From: Modestobacter altitudinis
GTDB lineage: Bacteria > Actinomycetota > Actinomycetes > Mycobacteriales > Geodermatophilaceae
Length of the DNA: 50,713 nucleotides
NCBI RefSeq assembly: GCF_005930475.1
Contig: NZ_SJEW01000034.1
Coordinates: forward strand, 1-50,713
Reading direction: 5' to 3'
In this document: positions 28,991 to 36,268 of the stretch, in pieces
Position numbering within the stretch: the first letter of the stretch is position 1
Layout of the letters: each line of letters begins with the position of its first letter
Program-made: the position numbers and the translations under genes
Notes under the pieces: model-generated
What the model was told of the DNA's origin: nothing
Database searches by the model: none
Seen by the model: the letters and a program-made list of their open reading frames with translations, nothing else

Positions 28991-29578
28991 ATGGCCGCCG
29001 ACGACATCCCCAGTGCCTACGTCTCCGACAAGCGCACCCCGATGCCCAGCCGGGAGGAGATGCGTGCCCGCATCCCCGGATGGGGCGTGGACCTCGACCC
29101 GGCCGACCGCCCGTCGCACCCCAAGCTGCAGTACGCCCCGGGCACGACCGGTGCGCACTGGCAGTTCCCGGACCGGCAGCCGGGGTCCGAGGGGCGCGAG
29201 CACTCCATCGAGCACGCCTTCGTCACGCCGGTCTTCGGCACCGCGCAGCCGCTGCACGGTCTCTCCGGCGCCATCCGCAGGCTCGCCTACGCCCGGTTCA
29301 GCGAGGCCCGGCTGGCGCACTGGCTGCTGCTCGTCCTCGGTGACCGGGTCGACGCCTGGGGCAGCCACCTGCGCTCGTTCGCCACGCTGCACCCGGACAA
29401 CCCGATCACCGAGACCGGCGTGCGAACGGAGCTGACCGCCGAGGGCACGGCGCGCAGCGGCCGCTCCGATCGGCGGCACCAGCTGCTCGACCCGGTGGTC
29501 GTGGCGGGCCCCTGGGTCCTCGCCGGTGCTGGAATGGTGCTGGGCGTGCGCCGGGTGGTGCGCGCGCTGCGCGGCTGA
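28991..29578 (+). CDS. Hypothetical protein with one C-terminal membrane segment
   Basis: 195 residues from ATG 28991 behind GAGAGGGGA. The N-terminal part is hydrophilic with many Pro and charged residues (KRTPMPSREEMRARIPGWGV); residues about 85-125 carry LARFSEARLAHWLLLVLGDR-like amphipathic helices, and residues about 168-188 form a hydrophobic stretch (VVVAGPWVLAGAGMVLGV) ending in a basic tail, consistent with tail anchoring facing the cytosol. Likely co-transcribed with the Zn-dehydrogenase. No family recognised. Confidence 0.78.
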   Translation: MAADDIPSAYVSDKRTPMPSREEMRARIPGWGVDLDPADRPSHPKLQYAPGTTGAHWQFPDRQPGSEGREHSIEHAFVTPVFGTAQPLHGLSGAIRRLAYARFSEARLAHWLLLVLGDRVDAWGSHLRSFATLHPDNPITETGVRTELTAEGTARSGRSDRRHQLLDPVVVAGPWVLAGAGMVLGVRRVVRALRG

Positions 29579-29623
29579 GCCGGCCGCCCCCGAGCGGGGG
29601 TGCCGGGGAGAGGCGGTGACCCC

Positions 29624-30826
29624 GTGCCCGGTCTGCGCCGCCCGCGGGCAGTGCCGCCCAGCCCCGTCGTCCCCAAGGTCCTGCAGCGGGCACCCACCGA
29701 CTCAGCGGGCTGGCCGCGACAGGAACCGCCGTGGCTGCGCCGCGGCGTGCTGCTGGTGCTCGCCGTCGTCACCGGCTACCAGCTCGCGACGTGGCTCTTC
29801 GGCCACCTCCGGGGCTTCCTCGGCCTGCTCTTCCTGGCCTGGTTGTTCGCCGTCGGCATCGAGCCGATCGTGGAGGCGCTGGTCCGCCGCGGCCTGCGGC
29901 GGGGGGCGGCCACCGGCCTGGTGATGGTCGGCCTGTTCGCCGTGGCGATCGGCTTCGTGACGGTCTTCGGCGCACTGCTGGTCGACCAGCTCAGCCAGCT
30001 GGTGACCGTCCTGCCCGACGCGGTCGCCGACGTGGTGCGCTGGGTGAACCAGACGTTCGGCACGGACTTCCGGGCCGCCGAGGTCGTGGACTCCCTGAAC
30101 CTGACGTCGGAGCGGGTCCAGGGGCTGGTCCAGGACCTCGCGCCCGGGCTGGTCGGGATCCTCTCCTCGCTCGTCGGGTTGCTGTTCCAGGTCCTGACGT
30201 TCCTGCTGTTCGCCTACTACATGTCGGCCGAGGGTCCGCGGATGCGGGCCGTCGTCTCCACCTGGTTCCCGCCGCGGCACCAGCGGGTCATCGCCACGGT
30301 GTGGGAGATCGCGGTGGACAAGACCGGCGGCTACCTGCTGTCCCGGCTGGTGCTGGCGCTGGTGAACGCCGCGGCGACCGGCGTGCTGCTGTGGGGGATC
30401 GGCGTCCCGTACTGGCTGCCGCTGGCCATCTGGACCGGGATCGTGTCGCAGTTCATCCCCACCGTGGGCACCTACCTGGCGATCGCGCTGCCGGCGTTGA
30501 TCGCCCTGTCGGACCAACCGGTCGACGCCGTCTGGGTGGTCCTCTTCGGCACCGTCTACCAGCAGGTCGAGAACTACCTGCTGGCGCCGCGGATCACCGC
30601 GATGACCGTCGCCGTGCACCCGGCGGTGGCCTTCGGCGCGGTCATCGCCGGTGCGGCCCTGTTCGGGCCGATGGGCGCGCTGGTCTCCATCCCGGTGGTC
30701 GCCGCCGTGCAGGCGGTCCTGGAGACCTACGGGCACGGCTACGAGCTGGTGGAGGAGGAACCGGACGTCGACGAGGGCACCGGGCCGACGGGCGAGCCCC
30801 CGCCGGACGCCGCCAACTCGGCCTGA
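29624..30826 (+). CDS. AI-2E family permease
   Basis: 400 residues with about seven to eight hydrophobic segments in the AI-2E (TqsA/UPF0118) arrangement: a pair near residues 35-75, one at 95-115, then a long loop with amphipathic helices, LLFQVLTFLLFAYYMSAEGP, and the C-terminal block ending IAGAALFGPMGALVSIPVVA. The conserved IPTVGTYLAIALPALIAL and VYQQVENYLLAPRI are family hallmarks. Members export autoinducer or act as Na+/H+ antiporters; the role here is undetermined. GTG 29624 follows GGAGAGG. A Pro/Glu-rich cytosolic tail closes the protein. Confidence 0.92.
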   Translation: MPGLRRPRAVPPSPVVPKVLQRAPTDSAGWPRQEPPWLRRGVLLVLAVVTGYQLATWLFGHLRGFLGLLFLAWLFAVGIEPIVEALVRRGLRRGAATGLVMVGLFAVAIGFVTVFGALLVDQLSQLVTVLPDAVADVVRWVNQTFGTDFRAAEVVDSLNLTSERVQGLVQDLAPGLVGILSSLVGLLFQVLTFLLFAYYMSAEGPRMRAVVSTWFPPRHQRVIATVWEIAVDKTGGYLLSRLVLALVNAAATGVLLWGIGVPYWLPLAIWTGIVSQFIPTVGTYLAIALPALIALSDQPVDAVWVVLFGTVYQQVENYLLAPRITAMTVAVHPAVAFGAVIAGAALFGPMGALVSIPVVAAVQAVLETYGHGYELVEEEPDVDEGTGPTGEPPPDAANSA

Positions 30827-30865
30827 GGCAGCGCGCCGGGACGACGCCGGGAGGAGGCTGGCGCG

Positions 30866-31111
30866 ATGGACATCACCACGGTCAACGACCGGCACCTGTA
30901 CTCCGGCACCGTCCGGCTGCGGGACCCCGCGCGGCCCGGGGCCGTGGTCGAGCTCGTCGACCGGGTGGTCCGCTTCGGGCCGCCCGGCTGGCTCACCGTC
31001 GCCGACGGTGCCGACCCGGGCCGGCCCATCGAGCTGTTCCCGACCGCCCAGGTGGTGGCTGTGACGGAACTCGGTGAGGTGCACCAGCCGGACCGGCCCG
31101 TCGACGGATGA
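30866..31111 (+). CDS. Small hypothetical protein (81 aa)
   Basis: Start ATG 30866 follows GGGAGGAGG. The sequence looks like a small beta-strand protein (MDITTVNDRHLYSGTVRLRD, VVELVDRVVRFGPPGWLTVA) without signal or membrane segment. 39 bp after the AI-2E permease gene, so probably in its transcript. The stop codon lies in the loop of a hairpin (31083-31125). No family recognised. Confidence 0.72.
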   Translation: MDITTVNDRHLYSGTVRLRDPARPGAVVELVDRVVRFGPPGWLTVADGADPGRPIELFPTAQVVAVTELGEVHQPDRPVDG

Positions 31112-31125
31112 ACGGGCCGGCTGGT
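31083..31125 (+). terminator. Bulged hairpin at the end of the 30866 gene
   Basis: ACCAGCCGG (31083-31091) and CCCGT (31097-31101), separated by a 5-base bulge, pair with ACGGGCCGGCTGGT (31112-31125): 14 base pairs around a 10-base loop containing the TGA stop. Likely terminates the plus-strand genes upstream. Confidence 0.5.
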
Positions 31126-31196
31126 GGGTAGCGTCCTCCGTGGCGCCGCCCGGCGTTCAGCCCCTCCGCTGGCGGAGGGAGATCGGCGCGTCCTCC

Positions 31197-31373
31197 ATGA
31201 GCACCACGCCTGCACGTCCCCCCGCAGCTCCGGCAGCAGTTCCCGGCGAGCCCGGGTCGGGTCCCCGGCGTCCCACCCCACGGGACGTGCCGAAGCGGAC
31301 GCCGCTGGTGGCGCGCCCGGTCGGCGCGCCCGGCCCGGACACCGACGCCGGCAGCGAGCTGCCGCACTCGTGA
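31197..31373 (+). CDS. Candidate Pro/Ala-rich small protein (58 aa)
   Basis: ATG 31197 opens MSTTPARPPAAPAAVPGEPG and ends TDAGSELPHS. The composition is low complexity and probably disordered. The nearest purine-rich stretch (GGAGGGAGA) is about 16 bases upstream, rather far. It sits in a 281-bp gap between better-supported genes; coding status is uncertain. Confidence 0.4.
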   Translation: MSTTPARPPAAPAAVPGEPGSGPRRPTPRDVPKRTPLVARPVGAPGPDTDAGSELPHS

Positions 31374-31392
31374 CCGCTGAGGAACCCTGCCC

Positions 31393-31710
31393 GTGCTGAC
31401 GGTCCCCGTCCCCCTCCTGGGCGGCACTGCCGACCCCGTGCCGCCGTCGACGGCCGGTCCGGCGCTGCCGGTCGCGCCCGAGCCGCTGACCGACGGCGGC
31501 GGCGACCGCCTCGTGGTGGTCGCGCTCCCCGCCGTCCCGGCCCGCCCGTCCGCCGTCCTGCTGGCCGCGCAGCAGCTCTCCGACGAGGCGGCGCGGCACC
31601 CGCGCCGTCCCCGGGGCCTCGGCCGGGCGGTCGCCGAGCGCCGCCGCCGGCAGCAGCGCGCCCTGGTGGTGCAGCGCCGGGTCGACCGGGTGCAACCACC
31701 CCTCGGCTGA
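31393..31710 (+). CDS. Hypothetical protein (105 aa)
   Basis: GTG 31393, preceded by GAGGAACC, encodes a Pro/Val-rich N-terminus, a hydrophobic patch (DRLVVVALPAVPARPSAVLL) and an Arg-rich C-terminus (RAVAERRRRQQRALVVQRRV). The basic tail could bind nucleic acid, but no domain is recognised. It ends just before a bidirectional hairpin facing the alcohol dehydrogenase gene. Confidence 0.5.
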   Translation: MLTVPVPLLGGTADPVPPSTAGPALPVAPEPLTDGGGDRLVVVALPAVPARPSAVLLAAQQLSDEAARHPRRPRGLGRAVAERRRRQQRALVVQRRVDRVQPPLG

Positions 31711-31723
31711 GCCCGCCGCCGCG

Positions 31724-31756
31724 GTCGGGCGCCCCGCCGGCAGCGGGGCACCCGAC
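31724..31756. terminator. 14-bp hairpin between convergent genes
   Basis: GTCGGGCGCCCCGC (31724-31737) and GCGGGGCACCCGAC (31743-31756) pair over 14 positions with one mismatch around the loop CGGCA. Located between the 31393 gene and the opposing dehydrogenase (stop at 31759); likely bidirectional. Confidence 0.65.
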
Positions 31757-31758
31757 TC

Positions 31759-32787
31759 TCACGGCACGAGGATCGCCCGGGTCCCCGGGAGACGGCCGCC
31801 GTCGAGGTCGTCGAGCGCCTCCAGCGCCGACGTCAGCGGGTACGTCCTCGTGGACAGCGTGACCAGACCGCGGGCCGCCAGCGCCATCAGCTCGCGCAGG
31901 TCGGTGTACGAGCCGACCTTGTTGCCGACGATGCTGATCTCCCGGTTGATGATCTCCAGGGTCGGCACCTCCACCGCACCGCCGTAGCCGATGACGTAGT
32001 AGGACCCGGTGTCCCGGGTCATCGCCACGCCCTGGGCCTCGGTGCCGTGCTCGCCGACGAAGTCGAAGACGACCTCCGCGCCCGTGCCGCCCAGCGCGTC
32101 CAGCACCTCGGCCACCGTGTCGTCCCCGGCCTGGACGGTCCGGTGCGCGCCGAGCTCGGCGGCCTTGGCCAGCGCCTCGGCCGACCGGTCGACGACGGTG
32201 ATCTCGGCCGGGGTCATCGCCAGCAGGCACTGCAGGCCGATGTGCCCGAGGCCGCCCGCGCCGATCACCACCGCCCGGGCGGTGGCGGGCAGCAGCGGCA
32301 CGGCCTTGCGGACGGCGTGCTGGGCGGTGAGCCCGGCGTCGGCCAGCGCGGCGACGTCGACCGGCTGCAGCCCCTCGGCGAGCGTGACCACCGACCGGGC
32401 GTTGGTGCGCAGCAGCTCGGCCATCCCGCCGTCCCGGCTGATGCCGGGGAACTCGCCGTTCTCGCAGTGCACGTCGTCCCCGCGCCGGCAGGGCGGGCAC
32501 AGGCCGCAGGTCACCAGCGGGTGCAGGATGACCTTGTCGCCGACGGCGACGTTGCGCACCGCGTCGCCGACCTCCACGACGGTGCCGGCGTTCTCGTGGC
32601 CGATCACGTAGGGCAGGCCGACGCCGCTGGCCTCGGCCCACTGGCCCTCGATGATGTGCAGGTCGGTCCGGCACACCCCGGCGGCGTCGACGTGCACCAG
32701 GACGTCGAGCGGGCCCTGCAGCGTCGGCTCCGGGATGTCGTCGATCGAGGGGGGCTTGCCGTACTCGTGCACGCGTACTGCCTTCAC
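31759..32787 (-). CDS. NAD-dependent zinc alcohol dehydrogenase (PrmE-like context)
   Basis: 342-residue medium-chain dehydrogenase. Catalytic zinc region AAGVCRTDLH and IGHENAG, structural zinc CGLCPPCRRGDDVHC, and the NAD motif AVVIGAGGLGHIGLQ are complete. The GTG start overlaps the stop of the DUF59 gene (GTGA). In propane and related monooxygenase operons an alcohol dehydrogenase of this type oxidises the product alcohol (2-propanol or similar); here the monooxygenase genes are absent, so the substrate is open. It is the last gene of the operon and ends at the hairpin 31724-31756. Confidence 0.92.
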   Translation of the reverse strand: MKAVRVHEYGKPPSIDDIPEPTLQGPLDVLVHVDAAGVCRTDLHIIEGQWAEASGVGLPYVIGHENAGTVVEVGDAVRNVAVGDKVILHPLVTCGLCPPCRRGDDVHCENGEFPGISRDGGMAELLRTNARSVVTLAEGLQPVDVAALADAGLTAQHAVRKAVPLLPATARAVVIGAGGLGHIGLQCLLAMTPAEITVVDRSAEALAKAAELGAHRTVQAGDDTVAEVLDALGGTGAEVVFDFVGEHGTEAQGVAMTRDTGSYYVIGYGGAVEVPTLEIINREISIVGNKVGSYTDLRELMALAARGLVTLSTRTYPLTSALEALDDLDGGRLPGTRAILVP

Positions 32788-33557
32788 GGCAGGACCTCCA
32801 ACGGGAGTGCGGGATGGTGGGCATCGGCGCGCGGGACCTGGTCGTCCTCGGCGCCGGGGTAGCGGGTGGCCAGCAGCCCGCGGCAGAAGTGCGCGTTGCC
32901 GTCGACCGAGATGCGCACCGACCGGGCCCGGCGCAGCGTCAGCGCCGCGGTCTGCGCGCTCGGCCGGGAGCCGTCCGGTGCCAGCAGCACCGGGGCGGTG
33001 TCCGCCACCGACAGCCCGAGGACGGCGCGGCGCTGCCGCAGCGCCTCGGTGACCGGCCCGGCCGGCAGGTCCCCGAGGGTGACGTCCAGGACCGCGGCCT
33101 CGGTCCGGGACGGGTCCGCGCGCAGCCAGCCGGTGAGCGCCCGCTCCATGGCGGCGGTGTGCGCCTTGCGCTGGAACGTCGCCCGCAGCTCGTCGAGGCT
33201 GTCATCGGCCTCGTGCCCGAACGTGCCGCGGTAGCCGGCGTCGGCCGCCAGACCCCGGTTGATCAGGTCGGAGTCGTGGTGGTCGTCGAGCTCCACCACC
33301 ACCCGCCCGGCGCCGGGCAGCGCCACGACGGCGTCCCGGGCGTCGGACACCATCAGCCAGGCGAAGTTCGGCGCGCAGAACGAGGTCGGCAGCCGCAGGT
33401 GCACCGTCACCCCGGCCGGCTCGACGGCGACCGAGCGGACGAAGCCGAGGTCGGTGATCGGCTCGTCGAGCTCGGGGTCGACGACGCTGTCCAGCGCCCG
33501 CCGGACGTCGGCCTCGGTCGGCGGCTCGGTGAGCGGTCGGGTGAGGATCGCCGTCAT
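32784..33557 (-). CDS. DUF59 (MIP18-family) metal-sulfur cluster assembly-like protein
   Basis: 257 residues. Residues about 18-100 match the DUF59 fold (VRRALDSVVDPELDEPITDL, GFVRSVAV, and a conserved cysteine in TSFCAPNFAWLM). The remaining 150 residues are specific to the long form that travels with an amidohydrolase and alcohol dehydrogenase in diiron monooxygenase clusters. DUF59 proteins take part in Fe-S or metal-centre assembly, so it may help mature a metalloenzyme. Both ends overlap neighbours by 4 bp, showing a tightly coupled three-gene unit. Confidence 0.88.
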   Translation of the reverse strand: MTAILTRPLTEPPTEADVRRALDSVVDPELDEPITDLGFVRSVAVEPAGVTVHLRLPTSFCAPNFAWLMVSDARDAVVALPGAGRVVVELDDHHDSDLINRGLAADAGYRGTFGHEADDSLDELRATFQRKAHTAAMERALTGWLRADPSRTEAAVLDVTLGDLPAGPVTEALRQRRAVLGLSVADTAPVLLAPDGSRPSAQTAALTLRRARSVRISVDGNAHFCRGLLATRYPGAEDDQVPRADAHHPALPLEVLP

Positions 33558-34600
33558 CGGGCCATCGCCAGGTCGGCGCTGCCCGGCTCGCGGGGACCGG
33601 TCGCCGTCTCGTCGGCGTCGGGGAGCTGCAGCCGCTCCGGCACCGGGATGTCGTACAGCTTGGCCGCGTTGAGCCCGAGCACCTTCTTCTTCACCGCCGT
33701 GGTCAGCGGCGCGTACTCGGTCATGTCCTCCGGGATCTGGAAGTCCACGAACGCCTCGACCAGCCACTTCGGCGTCCACAGCGCGTAGTCGCTGGAGAAC
33801 TGGATCCGGTCCTCGCCGAGCCAGTAGACGAGCTCGCCGATGATCTGCGCGAAGTAGCGCGGCCGGGTGTGGATGAACGGCATCGCCACCGCCAGGCCGG
33901 CGTGGACGTTGGGCTCCTGGGTGGCGATCCAGCAGAAGTCCTCCAGCCGGGGCAGGCCGCAGTGCTCGACCACGAAGTTGAGGTCGGTGAAGTCGGTGGC
34001 GGCGTGGTCGACGTCGGCCACGTCGAAGGCGTCGCGGTCCAGCGGGCGGATCGTGGGGCCCTTGTGCACGTGGACGTTCTTGATGCCGAGCTCCCGGCAG
34101 ACCTCGAGGTACTTGTAGGTCCACGGGTCGCTGAGCTTGTAGCCGCGGGAGTCGCCGTGCCACTCGGCGGTGTAGAGCTTCACGCCCTTCAGCCCGAAGC
34201 GCTCGGCGTCGGCACGCAGCTGGTCCAGGCCCGCCTCGCCGTTGCGCGGGTCGAAGTTGTGGTTGTAGGTGAGCTTGTCCGGGTGGGCCTGGGTCAGCGC
34301 CCAGGCCTCCTCGGTCTGGCCGAAGCCGCGGGCGTAGAACTCGCCCAGGGCGGCCGGCTGGAAGATGGCGTGGTCGACGATGCCGTCGACGAAGACGTCG
34401 CGCATCAACCGCTCGCCGCCCTGGTACAGGTACTCCTCGTAGGGCCAGACCTCGGACTCCGGGCTGAGGTTGCGGTGGTAGTCGTAGAAGCAGTCGATGA
34501 ACTGCTTGCCGTGCACGTTCAGCTGGTTCTCCGGGCGCGCGTCCCACAGTGCGATGTGCGCGTCGACCACGAAGTAGTCCTCGCCGTCCTTGCTGTACAT
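33554..34600 (-). CDS. Amidohydrolase-family protein of monooxygenase-accessory type
   Basis: 348 residues from ATG 34600, which has GAGGAGGACC just upstream. TIM-barrel metal-dependent hydrolase (amidohydrolase_2): FVVDAHIALWD at the N-terminus carries a single His, then GLKGVKLYTAEWHGD, NVHVHKGPT, FVVEHCGLPRLEDF and IQFSSDYALWTP. The protein family regularly follows prmABCD/mimABCD-type propane or phenol monooxygenase genes, where its role is unclear (maturation has been proposed by association). Here it is the first gene of the operon, with a 189-bp divergent promoter region shared with an AcoR-like activator. Confidence 0.9.
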   Translation of the reverse strand: MYSKDGEDYFVVDAHIALWDARPENQLNVHGKQFIDCFYDYHRNLSPESEVWPYEEYLYQGGERLMRDVFVDGIVDHAIFQPAALGEFYARGFGQTEEAWALTQAHPDKLTYNHNFDPRNGEAGLDQLRADAERFGLKGVKLYTAEWHGDSRGYKLSDPWTYKYLEVCRELGIKNVHVHKGPTIRPLDRDAFDVADVDHAATDFTDLNFVVEHCGLPRLEDFCWIATQEPNVHAGLAVAMPFIHTRPRYFAQIIGELVYWLGEDRIQFSSDYALWTPKWLVEAFVDFQIPEDMTEYAPLTTAVKKKVLGLNAAKLYDIPVPERLQLPDADETATGPREPGSADLAMAR

Positions 34601-34684
34601 CGGGGTCCTCCTCGAGGGTCCGGCTCGCACCGCTGCGAGCTGGGTCACACCGGACGCTAGGACGCCGGGACCCCGGTGCCCCCG

Positions 34685-34715
34685 GTCCCGCTGTCTCACT
34701 TTGAGACACCGGGAC
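34685..34715. promoter_or_regulatory. Long palindrome between the amidohydrolase operon and the AcoR/MimR-like gene
   Basis: Core TGTCTCA-CTT-TGAGACA (34692-34708) is a perfect palindrome, extended by GTCCCG (34685-34690) and CGGGAC (34710-34715) with one mismatched pair between core and flank. Such TGTCTCA/TGAGACA elements resemble the upstream activator sites of AcoR-family proteins. It lies 85 bp before the operon start and 75 bp before the regulator start. A second small inverted repeat, GCTCGCA-CCGC-TGCGAGC (34623-34640), is in the operon leader. Confidence 0.7.
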
Positions 34716-34789
34716 AGCCGAGCGCTCTCGCGCAGCCAGCCGGCGGCCTAGCATCCACGGCGACGCAACGGCGCGTCAGGAGGTGTCCC

Positions 34790-36268
34790 GTGACCGACCG
34801 TCCCGCCGTCCCCGCGCCGGTGCCCCTGCCGCCGGGTGACCTCTCCCTGCCGCGGGCGCGCCCCCGGGTGCGGGCGTCCTGGGCGCGCAGCCAGCGGTAC
34901 GGCGTCTCACCCGAGGCGGTCGAGGCGGTCTACAGCCCGGCGCTGAGCACCGACTCGCTGTTCTACGAGTGCGGCGCGGAGGTCCTCGGCCGGCTGCACG
35001 GCACGCTCGCCGCCGAACCGGTCGGGCTGATGATCACCGACGCCGAGGGGCTGGTGCTGGCCCGGTGGTCCGGTGACCGGGAGATCAGCCGCTCGCTGGA
35101 CCGGGTTCACCTGGCGCCGGGCTTCTACTTCGGCGAGCGCACCGCCGGCACCAACGGCCTCGGGCTCGCGCTGGCCGACCGGGTGCCGTCGCTGGTGCGG
35201 GCCGGCGAGCACTTCGTCGCACCGCTGCGCCGCTACACCTGCGCCGCGGTGCCGGTGCTCGACCCGCGCACCGGGGACCTGGTCGGCAGCATCAACATGA
35301 CCACCTGGTCCGACGCCTCCTCCGACCTGCTGCTGGCACTGGCCCAGTCGGCGGCGGGCAACACCAGCGCGCTCATGCACGTCCGCTCCGGCGGCCACCC
35401 GGAGCGGCCGATGCCCCGCGGCGAGGTCTTCCACGTCTTCGCCGACCGGCTGCCCGGCGCCGACCCGTGCCCCTCCCGCGCGTGGCGGGACGCCGTGGCC
35501 GCGGCCCGGGACGCGGTCGCGGCCGGCCGGCTGCTGGCGGTCGTGGGGGAGCCCGGTGCCGGCAAGTCCGCGGTGGCCAGCCTCGCCCGGCACGGCGGCC
35601 GGCGGCGCGAGCGGGTGCTGGTCGCCCGTCCGCCGCAGGCCGCCGACGTCGACTCCTGGCTCGCGCTGTGGGCCCCGGAGCTGACCAGCCCCGACACCTG
35701 CGTGGTCGTCTCCGGCGCCGACGTGCTGCCGGCATGGGCGGCCGACGAACTGGCCGCGGTGCTCGGCACGGCGCCGGCCGGCCCGGTGCGGCCCGTGGTG
35801 CTCACCGCCCCGTCGCTGGCCGCCGTCCCGGCGTCGCTGGCGGCGCTGGTCGACTCGGTCGTCGAGGTGCCGGCGCTGCGGCACCGGACCGAGGACGTCG
35901 AGCCGCTGGCCCTGGCCTTCGCCCGCGAGCTCCGACACCGCGACGTGCCGTTCACCCCGCGGGCGCTGCGGGCGCTGGCGGCCCACTCCTGGCCGGAGAA
36001 CGTGCGGGAGCTGCGCGCCGTCGTCCGGGAGGCGGTGGCCCGCACCGACGTCGTCGACGTCCACCACCTGCCGCCCGCGGTGCTCAGCGCCGGGTCGCGG
36101 TCGCTGAGCCGGCTCGAGCAGCTGGAGCGCGACGAGATCCTGCGCTGCCTCACCCGGCCGGGGACCACCGCGACCCAGGCGGCCACCGAGCTGGGGGTCT
36201 CCCGGGCGACGCTGTACCGCAAGATCGCCCAGTACGGCCTGCGGGTGCCCGGCCGCGAGCCCGGCTAG
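34790..36268 (+). CDS. AcoR/MimR-like transcriptional activator (degenerate sigma-54-type)
   Basis: 492 residues from GTG 34790 with AGGAGG (34778-34783) upstream. Layout: N-terminal GAF-like sensor (about 60-190, FYFGERTAGTNGLGLALADR), AAA+ remnant with Walker A GEPGAGKS (253-260) but a shortened body without the GAFTGA loop needed to contact sigma-54, then RHRTEDVEPLALAF and a C-terminal Fis-type HTH (ATQAATELGVSRATLYRKI). Actinobacteria lack sigma-54, which fits the loss. MimR and similar factors activate propane monooxygenase operons, so it probably controls the divergent amidohydrolase-DUF59-ADH unit. Its TAG stop shares CTAG with the opposing epimerase stop. Confidence 0.92.
   Translation: MTDRPAVPAPVPLPPGDLSLPRARPRVRASWARSQRYGVSPEAVEAVYSPALSTDSLFYECGAEVLGRLHGTLAAEPVGLMITDAEGLVLARWSGDREISRSLDRVHLAPGFYFGERTAGTNGLGLALADRVPSLVRAGEHFVAPLRRYTCAAVPVLDPRTGDLVGSINMTTWSDASSDLLLALAQSAAGNTSALMHVRSGGHPERPMPRGEVFHVFADRLPGADPCPSRAWRDAVAAARDAVAAGRLLAVVGEPGAGKSAVASLARHGGRRRERVLVARPPQAADVDSWLALWAPELTSPDTCVVVSGADVLPAWAADELAAVLGTAPAGPVRPVVLTAPSLAAVPASLAALVDSVVEVPALRHRTEDVEPLALAFARELRHRDVPFTPRALRALAAHSWPENVRELRAVVREAVARTDVVDVHHLPPAVLSAGSRSLSRLEQLERDEILRCLTRPGTTATQAATELGVSRATLYRKIAQYGLRVPGREPG

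Noticed and set aside
34601-34789. Sigma-54 type -24/-12 promoter expected next to an AcoR-family gene
   Set aside because: No GG-N10-GC element in the right setting was convincing, Actinobacteria lack sigma-54, and the regulator lacks GAFTGA.
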